From NCBI GenBank assembly GCA_018812385.1, contig JAHJDU010000172.1, positions 1-14,863 of the forward strand: a stretch of 14,863 bases of DNA, read 5' to 3'. Within the stretch, counting starts at the first letter, position 1. Each line of letters begins with the position of its first letter. A program made the translations under genes and the position numbers. Of the stretch, positions 5,235 to 13,523 are shown one piece after another. This DNA is from Pseudomonadota bacterium. Its GTDB lineage: Bacteria; Desulfobacterota; Desulfobacteria; Desulfobacterales; Desulfobacteraceae. The notes beneath the pieces were generated by a model. It saw only the letters and a list, made by a program, of their open reading frames with translations. It was not told where the DNA came from and made no database searches.

Positions 5235-7238
5235 ATGGCATCTTTATCAAACATTCTTGGTATTGATGTGGGATCTGTGTCTATTCATATCGCAATGCTA
5301 AGTGACCAAGGTAATATTGTTCATACAGACAGTTGTTCCCATCATGGAGAAGTAAAACAATGCCTTTCAAAATTAATGGGAAAGATTGATATAAAAAATA
5401 TAAATTATGTTGCCGCCACCGACTCCACCCCTTCTTTTATTAAGATAAACCAGTCTTATGATGAGCAGTTGACGATCATAAGGGCGGCTAAACATTATCA
5501 TAAAATATTTGACGCAATTTTACACATTGGCGGTGAAAAATTTTCATTGAGCCGGTTTGATGGAAATCACAATTATATTGGCACCAAACACAACACATCT
5601 TGTGCAGCCGGCACAGGAAGTTTTCTTGATCAACAGGCCAGAAGGTTAAACCTGTTGGGAGGATCCCAGGAACTTAGCAAAAAAGCCCTTTTAAATTCAA
5701 AAAAAATACCTGATATTGCCACCCGGTGTGCGGTTTTTGCCAAAACAGATCTGATCCATGCCCAACAGGAAGGGTATAGCATTGAACAAATCTGTGATGG
5801 CCTTTGTTATGGCCTTGCAAAAAATATTTCTAATACGCTTTTCAAATATAAACATGTTGGGGAAAAAATTATTTTTTCTGGCGGTGTTTCTCAAAACTAT
5901 TCTGTTAAAAATCATCTTGAAAAAATCACTGGTTATGGATTTATCAATGATTTAAACTCAATTTTTTACGGGGCAACTGGTGCTGCTCTCTGCTTGCTGG
6001 ATGACATGGCCAGCAGAAAAAAAATTGACAAAAAATTTGACAAAAAAAAGTTTTTGTCAATAAAAGATTTTTTTATTTCTACGAAAAAAGAAACCCTTCT
6101 GTCATATCCAGGTCTTGAACTTAAGCTTTCACAATTTCCAGATTTTAAATGCTTTTCCTCCTATATTATTGAAGATGTAGAAGCTGATATTTATCAGAAC
6201 CCAGCCTACATCTCGACAACACAAGGATATTTAGGTCTCGATGTAGGCTCAACAAGTACCAAAAGCATACTCATAAATCAGGACGGGATACCCATTGCCG
6301 GATTTTATACAAAAACGGCATCAAGGCCTGTGATGGCGATTCAAAAGATTTTCAAAGCCCATGAACAGTTTTTTAAGGCCTATGGAATTAAAATCAAAAT
6401 TAAAGGGTGTGGTACTACAGGGTCAGGGCGAAGAATCAGTGGTAAAATTATTGGTGCGGATATTGAACCCGATGAAATAACCGCCCATGCAACAGCAGCT
6501 ATTAATTTAAACAAGGATGTTGACACCATTATTGAAATCGGGGGACAGGATGCTAAATTTACCTTGCTTAAACACGGTATGGTCACTTCTTCTGTTATGA
6601 ACACAGTATGTGCTGCTGGAACCGGAAGTTTTATAGAAGAGCAGGCCTTAAAGTTAGATTGTCCCTTAGCTGAATATTCTGAGCGAACAGAAGGAGTATC
6701 TTCGCCAGTAGCCAGTGACAGATGTACTGTTTTTATGGAAAGGGATATTAATTATTATTTTGCGCAAGGTTATCAGAAAAATGAAATTCTTGCCTCGGTT
6801 TTACATTCTGTAAGAGATAACTATCTGACCAAAGTGGGCAATATCGGTAAGATAGGAAATTGCATTCTTTTTCAAGGTGCAACAGCCAAAAACAAGGCAC
6901 TTGTTGCGGCATTTGAGCAAAGATTAAAGAAACCCATTCATGTCTCAAAATATTGTCATTTGACAGGTGCCCTTGGCGTGGCCTTGTTATTAAAGGAAAA
7001 ACAAATCAAGGCCACGGCTTTTCGAGGATTTGACTTATGGAAACAACAGATTCCGGTACGCCATGAAACTTGTGAATTATGCACAAATCATTGCAAATTA
7101 ACCATTGCAGACATAGGGAACCAAACCGTTGCATATGGTTTCTTGTGCGACAGGGATTATCAGACAAACAAAATGATTCCTAAGAAAAACACCTATAACC
7201 TGTTAAAAATAAGAAATCAAGCAATCCAAAAACATTAA
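5235..7238 (+). CDS. Tandem BadF/BadG/BcrA/HgdC-type ATPase (CoA-dehydratase activase), N-terminal half of a split gene
   Basis: The 667-residue product has two ASKHA ATPase domains of the 2-hydroxyacyl-CoA dehydratase activase family. Domain 1 (about 7-255) has LGIDVGSVS, then HIGGEKF, CAAGTGSFLDQQA (C123) and CAVFAKTDLI (C165). Domain 2 (about 332-588) has LGLDVGSTSTK, GCGTTGSGR, EIGGQDAKF, CAAGTGSFIEEQA (C459) and CTVFMERDI (C497). In HgdC the equivalent cysteines of two subunits hold one [4Fe-4S] cluster; here all four are on one chain. A cysteine-rich tail follows (C613, C616, C620, C638). Activases hydrolyse ATP to push an electron into a dehydratase; the partner here is unknown. In related proteins of about 1,400 residues this half continues into DUF2229 and an HgdB-like domain. 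Here a TAA ends it at the linker while the same frame continues downstream. It starts two bases after the RHH gene. Confidence 0.88.
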   Translation: MASLSNILGIDVGSVSIHIAMLSDQGNIVHTDSCSHHGEVKQCLSKLMGKIDIKNINYVAATDSTPSFIKINQSYDEQLTIIRAAKHYHKIFDAILHIGGEKFSLSRFDGNHNYIGTKHNTSCAAGTGSFLDQQARRLNLLGGSQELSKKALLNSKKIPDIATRCAVFAKTDLIHAQQEGYSIEQICDGLCYGLAKNISNTLFKYKHVGEKIIFSGGVSQNYSVKNHLEKITGYGFINDLNSIFYGATGAALCLLDDMASRKKIDKKFDKKKFLSIKDFFISTKKETLLSYPGLELKLSQFPDFKCFSSYIIEDVEADIYQNPAYISTTQGYLGLDVGSTSTKSILINQDGIPIAGFYTKTASRPVMAIQKIFKAHEQFFKAYGIKIKIKGCGTTGSGRRISGKIIGADIEPDEITAHATAAINLNKDVDTIIEIGGQDAKFTLLKHGMVTSSVMNTVCAAGTGSFIEEQALKLDCPLAEYSERTEGVSSPVASDRCTVFMERDINYYFAQGYQKNEILASVLHSVRDNYLTKVGNIGKIGNCILFQGATAKNKALVAAFEQRLKKPIHVSKYCHLTGALGVALLLKEKQIKATAFRGFDLWKQQIPVRHETCELCTNHCKLTIADIGNQTVAYGFLCDRDYQTNKMIPKKNTYNLLKIRNQAIQKH

Positions 7239-7421
7239 AAAACAATAATTAAACATAGTTTTACCATTGGTATTCCCCACGCCCTTCACCTCTTTGAAGA
7301 TTATGAGTTCTGGGCTTACTTTTTTGCCAGACTTGGAATTAAAGTAATAACAAGTTCAGAACTAAAAGCCCCGGTAAAACTAGGGAAAATAGTTGCAAAC
7401 GCTGAATTCTGTGCCCCTGTG
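7236..7421 (+). other. In-frame ochre stop followed by coding-like sequence without a start codon
   Basis: After the TAA at 7236-7238 the same reading frame is open through to 9461. Codons 7239-7418 translate as family-like protein: SFTIGIPHALHLFEDYEFWA, then LGIKVITSSELKAPVK, and AEFCAPVVALHGH across the GTG. This is the expected beginning of DUF2229 (related proteins read IGIPRALxFYExxPFW). No ATG, GTG or TTG occurs in this frame before GTG 7419, and that GTG has no ribosome site and would cut off about 50 conserved residues. The stretch is therefore the missing middle of one gene broken by a single stop codon, not an intergenic spacer. Confidence 0.85.
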
Positions 7422-9461
7422 GTGGCTTTGCATGGTCACATCCAGTATTTAATGGACAAAGCAGACTATATATTTCTGCCATTCTATTTTGAAGAAAAAT
7501 CAGAGGGAAAAGATAGACGCAGGCAGCATTGCTACTATACTCAGTTTGCACCATCAATTATATCCTGTCTTTCGAATTTTGATAAAAAAAGGATAATATC
7601 ACCCATTACCAAATACCTTTATACGAATTTTCATACCAAACTGGAATTATATAAATCTTTGAAAAAAATATCTGCTGACTTTTTGTTTTCTTTTTTTGAT
7701 ATCTCAGCCGCATATGATAGTGCATTGGAATTTAAAGAAAATTGTCAGTTAAGCTGGAAAGCTTTATATCAGCAATACAAATCCAAAGGTTCGGATATCA
7801 ATGTTATTTTTTTAGGCAGGCCCTACACGGTTTTGACCAAAACAATGAACAACAATATTCCCCAACTTTTTGAAAACCTTGGTGTAAAAACTTTTTTTCA
7901 GGATATGCTTGATTTTGAAACTCGGGATTTTTCCCAAATCGATCCTTTGTTAAAAGAGATCCACTGGAAATATGTTGCACAAATTCTTCAAGCTGCATAT
8001 ATCGTTGCAACGAGTGATCACCTTTATCCGGTATATATCAGCTCGTTTAAGTGCGCACCAGACTCTTTTGGTATCGACTATTTTAAACAGATTATGGAAA
8101 CTTATAATAAGCCCTATCTTGTACTGGAACTTGATGAGCATGATTCCAGTGTAGGTTATGAGACAAGGGTTGAAGCAGCCATCCGTGCATTTACAAATCA
8201 TAACAATTCAACTTCAAAAGAAAAAAAGCATGATATTTCTCTTCTTCATCCAAATTTTTTATCAAAGATAGACAACAAAACCATTATTTATCCAAACTGG
8301 GATTCATACTCAGGCAGCCTGATTGTTGCTATTTTAAAAAATGAGGGATACCCTGCCCTTTTAATGGAAGAAACCCATGAAACTCTGAAAAAAAGCATTC
8401 TGACCAATACCGGACAATGTATCCCTTTAAATGCCTTGGCAGCAGGGTTTATTCATACTATAGAAAAAAACAATCTTGACCCTTCAAATTGTGTGTTATG
8501 GTTAAATCCTTCGGACATCGCCTGCAATATTAAGATGTATCCCTATCATATCAAAAAAATTCTTGAAAAAAATGGTAAAGGGTTTGAAAAATCGGGAATT
8601 TACAAAGGCCAATTGTCTTTATTTGATATTTCTTACAGAGCATCAACCAATGCGTATTTTGCCTATATGTTTGGCGGATTGCTAAGAAATATTGGGTGCA
8701 AAATCAGACCCTATGAAATCCATAAGGGCGAAACAGATAAAGTACTTCCAAAAGCCTTGAAAATTCTGTGCAATGCTTTTGAAAGGGCAGAGTCAAAAGA
8801 AGAAGCATTAAAAAATGCAATGGAAATGTTTTCAGACATTGAAACAAGAACCGAATCAAGGCCTAAAATTGGAATTTTTGGAGATCTCTACGTTAGAGAT
8901 AATGATATTATGAATCAGGATCTGGTTCATTTTATTGAAGACAATGGTGGTGAGGTCATTACAACGTCTTACTATAAATATGCCAAAATCATCGCTAATT
9001 CTTATTTTAAAAAATGGTTCAAGGAAGGAAAATATTTAAGTCTATTTTCAAATGGGGCGCTTCTTGTCGCCATGCAGGCCATGGAAAAAAAATATTATAA
9101 ATATTTTGAACCTATTTTGAATAAATCTGCCTTTGAAGTAAAGGATTCTTATGAGAATATCCTTTTCGAATACGGCATCCTTCAGGAACATACTGGAGAA
9201 TCCATGGATAATATCTTAAAAATTCACCATATCATCAATGAATATCCTGATATAAAGCTGCTGGTTCAAACCAACCCGGCATTCTGTTGTGCCGGACTTA
9301 TTACAGAGGCAATGGCTCAGAAACTTGAAGAAAAAATTAATGTGCCCATTGTTAGTATCACCTATGATGTTTCCGGCGGCAACAAGAACAAGGTGATACT
9401 GCCGTTTCTCATGGAGTCTGGAGAAGAACAATATTCCCACACTCAAAAACTGTCTGTCTGA
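7419..9461 (+). CDS. DUF2229/HgdB-like C-terminal half of the split CoA-dehydratase activase-related gene
   Basis: From the first available start (GTG 7419) the product has 680 residues; homology-like sequence really begins at 7239. The first 200 residues belong to DUF2229 (HGHIQYLMDKADYIFLP, then VIFLGRPYTVLTKTMNNNIPQLFENLGVKTFFQDML). The rest resembles the HgdB-like, 2-hydroxyacyl-CoA dehydratase-related region of this family, including GQCIPLNALAAGF, RPKIGIFGDLYVRDND and NPAFCCAGL. Conserved-looking cysteines (the GQC, SDIAC and FCCAG motifs) could serve an iron-sulfur centre. No frameshift interrupts the 680 codons and base composition matches the N-terminal half, so decay, if any, is recent. 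It is either the C-terminal part of a broken gene or a separately made subunit using an unusual start; the first is likelier. The true start is uncertain. Confidence 0.75.
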   Translation: MVALHGHIQYLMDKADYIFLPFYFEEKSEGKDRRRQHCYYTQFAPSIISCLSNFDKKRIISPITKYLYTNFHTKLELYKSLKKISADFLFSFFDISAAYDSALEFKENCQLSWKALYQQYKSKGSDINVIFLGRPYTVLTKTMNNNIPQLFENLGVKTFFQDMLDFETRDFSQIDPLLKEIHWKYVAQILQAAYIVATSDHLYPVYISSFKCAPDSFGIDYFKQIMETYNKPYLVLELDEHDSSVGYETRVEAAIRAFTNHNNSTSKEKKHDISLLHPNFLSKIDNKTIIYPNWDSYSGSLIVAILKNEGYPALLMEETHETLKKSILTNTGQCIPLNALAAGFIHTIEKNNLDPSNCVLWLNPSDIACNIKMYPYHIKKILEKNGKGFEKSGIYKGQLSLFDISYRASTNAYFAYMFGGLLRNIGCKIRPYEIHKGETDKVLPKALKILCNAFERAESKEEALKNAMEMFSDIETRTESRPKIGIFGDLYVRDNDIMNQDLVHFIEDNGGEVITTSYYKYAKIIANSYFKKWFKEGKYLSLFSNGALLVAMQAMEKKYYKYFEPILNKSAFEVKDSYENILFEYGILQEHTGESMDNILKIHHIINEYPDIKLLVQTNPAFCCAGLITEAMAQKLEEKINVPIVSITYDVSGGNKNKVILPFLMESGEEQYSHTQKLSV

Positions 9462-9470
9462 CATTTTCCA

Positions 9471-9507
9471 GGAAACAAAGACAAAACCTGTTTTGATATT
9501 TTGTTCC
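9471..9507. terminator. Candidate bidirectional terminator between convergent genes
   Basis: A nested hairpin fills the 52-base gap between the activase and comEC stops. The outer stem is GGAA-CAAA (9471-9479, one bulged A) with TTTGTTCC (9500-9507). The inner stem is CAAAA (9482-9486) with TTTTG (9491-9495) around CCTG. It is AT-rich and lacks a clean T tract, so its strength is doubtful, but its position between convergent stops fits. Confidence 0.4.
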
Positions 9508-9513
9508 ACTATA

Positions 9514-11955
9514 CTATCGAACCATATGGGCTTTTGTGGTATAATTGTTACCATCACTGGATATAATAATCGCACCATCTTTATCGGTTCTAAAAACTCG
9601 CATTCCCATTTTTTTATATCTTTTTAAAACCTTATCAGAAGGGAAACCATATCGGTTTTGCCAGCCACAGGATATTATGATCGTCCCGGGCGCTACTTTA
9701 TCCAGAAAAACTTTAGTGCTTGAGGTTGAACTTCCGTGATGTGGTGACAAAAGTATATCTGAATAAAGGTTAATATCAGTATTAATACTTAAATTTTTTT
9801 CCCGATGATGTAAAATATCCCCTGCAAACAGCATTGAAAATTTATTATATACCAGCTTAAAAACAAGAGAATTATTATTGAAATTATAAGAAAACTTTTC
9901 TTTGGATGATTCATAGAAGATTAGCTTTATTGTCCCGGAATTCAATTGATCTGCCCGGGCTGAAGGGTTCCATATCCTGATATTTTTCTTTTTACATATT
10001 TTCATCAGGGTGACATAGGGTTCTGAATTTTCCTGATCACTATTTTTAATCACAATTTTGACATCAAAATTGTCAAGGATGAATATCAGCCCATTTAAAT
10101 GGTCGGATTCAGGATGGCTTAAAATAACATAATCCAAAGACCGTATTCCTTTTTGCCATAAAAAGGGCGCAACAATAAACCTTCCTGTATCAAATGAGGA
10201 AATATCAGAAAACCCTCCGCCATCCACCAAAATATTTTTTCCTTCAGGGGTTTGAATAAGGGCGCTGTTTCCCTGCCCCACATCAAGGATGGTGATCGTT
10301 AAATTTGAATTAGATGTCTTTTGAAGCTGATTTATTGAAAAATTGAATGCCACCAATAAAAAAATTAAGACAAATATGGGCATCAATAATTTTTTGTGGC
10401 CTTTTAAACCTAAAAAAATTGAAATAAAAACCAGATAAATCGCTGCTATTTCATTCCATTGCAAACTAGTGACCCTCGACCATGAAAAGGGAATGGAAAC
10501 CATAAAGTTTAACACCATGATCGAAACCAGAAGAATCTGGGTGCACACCTTGATAATAAAGAGTGCAACCAAAGGGAAATAAGAAAAGCAAACCAAAGAG
10601 GTGAGCCCCAGGGGCAGCACAATAAATCCTATAACCGGAATAAAAATAAAATTTGATGCCAGTGCAATAATAGACACCATATTAAAATAATGTGCTGTCA
10701 ATGGGAAGGTCCCCAGGCTTGCAAAAAATGTTACACAAAGCATTAATCCCATTTTGGCGATCATATTTTTTTTTTGCATTAAAAAATGTCTTTTTAACAG
10801 AAAGACACCGCCTGCAATAAAAACAACTGCCACAAATGATAATTGAAAAGATATGGAAAAAAGAGCTGCAGAGTCCAGACCTAAAATTAAAATTCCTGCA
10901 ACGGAAATACTTGAAATAATATCTTTTTCTTTTTCAGAAACAAAAGAAAACAATAAAACAATTATCATTATGAGAGCCCGTTGGGTGGAGGGGGAAAATC
11001 CTGAAAAAATGGCGTATCCGATCAGGGGAAAAAGGCTTAATAAGCCTGCAATTTTTTTGGATCTTCCTGAAATCGCAAGCCTGGGGAAAAAGGATAAAAC
11101 CTGGTAAAAAAGAAGAAAAAACAAGAGACTGACAATGGAAAGATGAAGCCCTGAAATAGCTAAAAGGTGACTGATTCCAGCCTTGGACAACAAATCCCGC
11201 ATATCCGGAGAAATAACTTCTTTTTTCCCGGTAATCAAAGAAGCTATTATTTGGGAGGCTTTTAAGTCTTTAGCATGGATCAATATAAAATCATAATAAC
11301 CTGTTCTTAAGTTTTCTATTTTACGTATCTGTTTTGAGAAAAAACCGATTTGGTCTGTTCGTGTCAAAATCTTTATTTTTTTCGGATCACTATAAGCTGC
11401 ACAATATATTCCCTTTAATTTTAAAAATCTTTTATAATTAAATGCACCAGGATTCATAAAGTTTCTTATGGATCTAATGGAGGACTCAAACAAGATATAA
11501 TCCCCAAATTCCGGGATAGTTTTTGATAATCCATATATATTTAATATGATTCTGCCCGTGACCTTTTTTTCCACTTTATCTTTTGTTTCAATGGCTTGGG
11601 CCAAAACTATCATGGAGTATTTTTTTTTATGGTGCTTTTTAAATGAAACTACCCTGCCGGTGATTTTGATTTTTTTTGTATCCAGATAATTAGAAATATG
11701 ATGGGAAGGTAAATCAGAGGTTAACTTGATCTGAATGGAAAGATAGCCACAGCAAAAAACCAAACCAAGAAGAAAGAGAAAAGCTAATTTTTTATATGAA
11801 TACAGGGACAGACAGATAAGGACAGACAAGAGAAAAATAACAGGTAAAATAAAGGTCTTATCATCAGGAGAAATGCTACCCGCTAAAATCCCTGCCATCA
11901 ACGAAATAAAAATAAAAAAGGATGCGGGCCTTAAGGGTTTGAAAAATGTTTTCAC
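9514..11955 (-). CDS. comEC: ComEC/Rec2 family DNA-uptake channel protein
   Basis: The 813-residue protein has the full three-part ComEC layout. Membrane helices plus a DUF4131/OB-like soluble part come first (about 10-200). The Competence domain follows (about 230-510) with the hallmark AGISHLLAISGLHLSIV (259-275) and FSGFSPSTQRALIM (317-330). The C-terminal metallo-beta-lactamase domain (about 552-800) shows DVGQGNS, LVDGGG, SHPESDHLNG (613-622), LFAGDI (709-714) and LSPHHGSS (736-743). ComEC carries single-stranded DNA across the inner membrane in natural transformation, and the C-terminal domain is a candidate nuclease for the non-transported strand. The start is GTG 11955, with AGGTGA six bases upstream; an ATG two bases upstream is out of frame. 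It begins 26 bases after the murA stop, so the two are probably co-transcribed. No other competence genes are seen. Confidence 0.93.
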   Translation of the reverse strand: MKTFFKPLRPASFFIFISLMAGILAGSISPDDKTFILPVIFLLSVLICLSLYSYKKLAFLFLLGLVFCCGYLSIQIKLTSDLPSHHISNYLDTKKIKITGRVVSFKKHHKKKYSMIVLAQAIETKDKVEKKVTGRIILNIYGLSKTIPEFGDYILFESSIRSIRNFMNPGAFNYKRFLKLKGIYCAAYSDPKKIKILTRTDQIGFFSKQIRKIENLRTGYYDFILIHAKDLKASQIIASLITGKKEVISPDMRDLLSKAGISHLLAISGLHLSIVSLLFFLLFYQVLSFFPRLAISGRSKKIAGLLSLFPLIGYAIFSGFSPSTQRALIMIIVLLFSFVSEKEKDIISSISVAGILILGLDSAALFSISFQLSFVAVVFIAGGVFLLKRHFLMQKKNMIAKMGLMLCVTFFASLGTFPLTAHYFNMVSIIALASNFIFIPVIGFIVLPLGLTSLVCFSYFPLVALFIIKVCTQILLVSIMVLNFMVSIPFSWSRVTSLQWNEIAAIYLVFISIFLGLKGHKKLLMPIFVLIFLLVAFNFSINQLQKTSNSNLTITILDVGQGNSALIQTPEGKNILVDGGGFSDISSFDTGRFIVAPFLWQKGIRSLDYVILSHPESDHLNGLIFILDNFDVKIVIKNSDQENSEPYVTLMKICKKKNIRIWNPSARADQLNSGTIKLIFYESSKEKFSYNFNNNSLVFKLVYNKFSMLFAGDILHHREKNLSINTDINLYSDILLSPHHGSSTSSTKVFLDKVAPGTIIISCGWQNRYGFPSDKVLKRYKKMGMRVFRTDKDGAIIISSDGNNYTTKAHMVR

Positions 11956-11981
11956 ATGATCTCACCTAATATTTTAAAATT

Positions 11982-13235
11982 TTATGAAATACGTTCTATT
12001 TTTGCTCCCAGCATTGAAAATTTTTTTTCAATGGCTTCATAACCTCTGTCCATGTGATATATTCGGGAAATAATAGTTGTCCCTTCCGCAACCAGTCCTG
12101 CAATAACAAGGGATGCACTGGCTCTTAAATCAGAGGCCATCACCTGTGCCGCCTGCAATTTTTTTACCCCCCTGACCATGGCAACATTTCCACTTGATAT
12201 TGAAATATCAGCCCCCATTCGAAGGAGTTCATTAGCATGAATAAACCGATTTTCAAAAATGGATTCATGAATGATACTATTTCCATTTGCAATGGTCATC
12301 AAGGTCATGAACTGGGCCTGCATATCGGTTGGGAAACCTGGATATGGCAGGGTTTTAATATCCACACTCTTAATGGGCTTATCATTGATAATTCTGATGC
12401 TGTCTTTAAATGGTGTAACAATGGTGCCGCTGGCTTTTAGTTTATTGATAATACCACCAATGTGATCTGGTTCACATCCTTTAATGAGGATATCTCCTCC
12501 TGTTGCAGCAGCAGCCACCATAAAAGTGCCGGTTTCTATCCTGTCTGGTATTATTTTTATGTCAACCGGATTAAGGGATTTCACTCCTGTAATGGAAATA
12601 ATGGTTGTTCCTGCCCCTTTTATTTTTGCACCCATTTTATTTAAAGCATCTGCAAGGGCAACAATCTCCGGCTCCCTTGCGGCATTTCTCAATACACTGG
12701 TTCCTTTTGCCAGGGAAGCCGCCATCATTAAATTTTCAGTACCCGTAACTGTGGGCATATCAAAATAGATATCATTACCTATAAGCCGGCTTGCCTTTGC
12801 TTCAATATAACCATGCTCAATCTTGATACTTGCACCCAGGGCTTCAAGGCCAGCAAGATGCATGTTTACAGGCCTTGCTCCAATCGCACACCCACCTGGT
12901 AAAGACACCTTTGCATGACCGAATCTTGCAACAAGGGGACCCAGGACAAGAATAGAAGCTCTCATTTTTCTGACAAGATCATATTCTGCTTCAATTTTGT
13001 TGATGGAAGAACCATCAACTTCAAGAAAGCCTTTTGAAACCGTGCAGAATGCCCCCAAATCTTCTAAAAGAAGCCTGATGCTGGTAATATCCATCAGGTC
13101 TGGAACATTGGTAAAAGTAATTTTACCATTGACCAGAATACTTGAAGCGATTAAAGGAAGGGCGGCATTTTTGGCCCCGCTGATATTCACTTCACCAAAA
13201 AGTTGGTTGCCGCCAATGATTTTAATTTTATCCAT
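11982..13235 (-). CDS. murA: UDP-N-acetylglucosamine 1-carboxyvinyltransferase MurA
   Basis: The 417-residue protein matches full-length MurA. It starts with the KIIGGNQLFGEVNISGAKNAALP block and carries the catalytic loop LPGGCAIGARPVNMH, whose cysteine (C116) is the site of fosfomycin attack in the family. EPEIVALADALNKMGAKI, RIETGTF and YPGFPTDMQAQFM motifs follow. It transfers enolpyruvate from phosphoenolpyruvate to UDP-GlcNAc in the cytoplasm, the first committed step of peptidoglycan synthesis. A cysteine rather than aspartate at the active site predicts fosfomycin sensitivity of the enzyme. GGTGA lies about ten bases before ATG 13235. It follows tRNA-Leu on the same strand and leads directly into comEC. 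Confidence 0.97.
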   Translation of the reverse strand: MDKIKIIGGNQLFGEVNISGAKNAALPLIASSILVNGKITFTNVPDLMDITSIRLLLEDLGAFCTVSKGFLEVDGSSINKIEAEYDLVRKMRASILVLGPLVARFGHAKVSLPGGCAIGARPVNMHLAGLEALGASIKIEHGYIEAKASRLIGNDIYFDMPTVTGTENLMMAASLAKGTSVLRNAAREPEIVALADALNKMGAKIKGAGTTIISITGVKSLNPVDIKIIPDRIETGTFMVAAAATGGDILIKGCEPDHIGGIINKLKASGTIVTPFKDSIRIINDKPIKSVDIKTLPYPGFPTDMQAQFMTLMTIANGNSIIHESIFENRFIHANELLRMGADISISSGNVAMVRGVKKLQAAQVMASDLRASASLVIAGLVAEGTTIISRIYHMDRGYEAIEKKFSMLGAKIERIS

Positions 13236-13296
13236 AACCTGAAGGTCACCCGTAAAATGATGTTAACTTTAATTTGGGTTTGAAAAGGCTGTAATT

Positions 13297-13336
13297 TAAT
13301 AAAGGGCTTTGGTTAAAAGGCCAAAACCCTTTATTA
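13297..13336 (-). terminator. Hairpin terminator downstream of tRNA-Leu
   Basis: A 16-bp stem (13297-13312 with 13321-13336) encloses an 8-base loop; the only imperfect pair is a G-U wobble in the minus-strand RNA. It begins six bases past the encoded CCA of tRNA-Leu. There is no long U tract after it, so it may act partly as a processing hairpin, and murA may use its own promoter in 13236-13296. Confidence 0.55.
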
Positions 13337-13341
13337 TTAAG

Positions 13342-13429
13342 TGGTACCTGGGACGAGAATTGAACTCGTACAGAGATTATCTCCGAGGGATTTTAAGTCC
13401 CTTGCGTCTACCAGTTCCGCCACCCAGGC
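13342..13429 (-). tRNA. tRNA-Leu (anticodon UAA)
   Basis: On the minus strand the sequence folds as a class II tRNA. The acceptor GCCTGGG pairs with CCCAGGT (one G-U), followed by A73 and an encoded CCA (13342-13344). The D arm reads GGCGGAACTGGTAGACGC, the anticodon stem-loop AGGGA-CTTAAAA-TCCCT holds TAA at 13393-13395, a long variable arm (CGGAGATAATCTCTG) follows, and the T arm carries GTTCAATTC. The long variable arm and the UAA anticodon identify leucine, reading UUA and possibly UUG, a codon frequent in these AT-rich genes. Confidence 0.97.
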
Positions 13430-13443
13430 AAATTCTTGGTTTT

Positions 13444-13471
13444 TTTATACCATTTTTCAAAATTTTGCAAG
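13444..13471 (-). promoter_or_regulatory. Probable promoter of tRNA-Leu
   Basis: On the minus strand CTTGCA (13471-13466) and TATAAA (13449-13444) are spaced 16 bases apart. The -10 box ends 14 bases before the 5' end of the tRNA, leaving a leader of a few bases, as is usual for tRNA genes. Assignment rests on box similarity and position only. Confidence 0.55.
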
Positions 13472-13523
13472 CTTAAAACCTGAAGATTGTCACTTTGAAG
13501 TATTTCTGATAAAAGAGAACTCT

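Noticed and set aside
7236..7238. Recoding of the stop as selenocysteine or pyrrolysine, or a programmed frameshift
   Set aside because: The codon is TAA, not TGA or TAG, and the frame is the same before and after it, so neither mechanism applies.
7419..7424. GTG 7419 (or 7422) as the real start of a separate DUF2229 protein
   Set aside because: There is no ribosome site, and starting there would remove about 50 residues that match the family, including IGIPHAL and EFCAP. It is kept only as the formal first start codon.
13487..13515. TTGTCA and TAAAAG as a maf promoter
   Set aside because: The -10 match is weak and the start would fall within a few bases of the maf start codon.
13341..13523. 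An upstream extension of the maf frame starting inside the tRNA gene
   Set aside because: The extension reads through the complement of tRNA-Leu; the conserved Maf N-terminus begins at ATG 13524.
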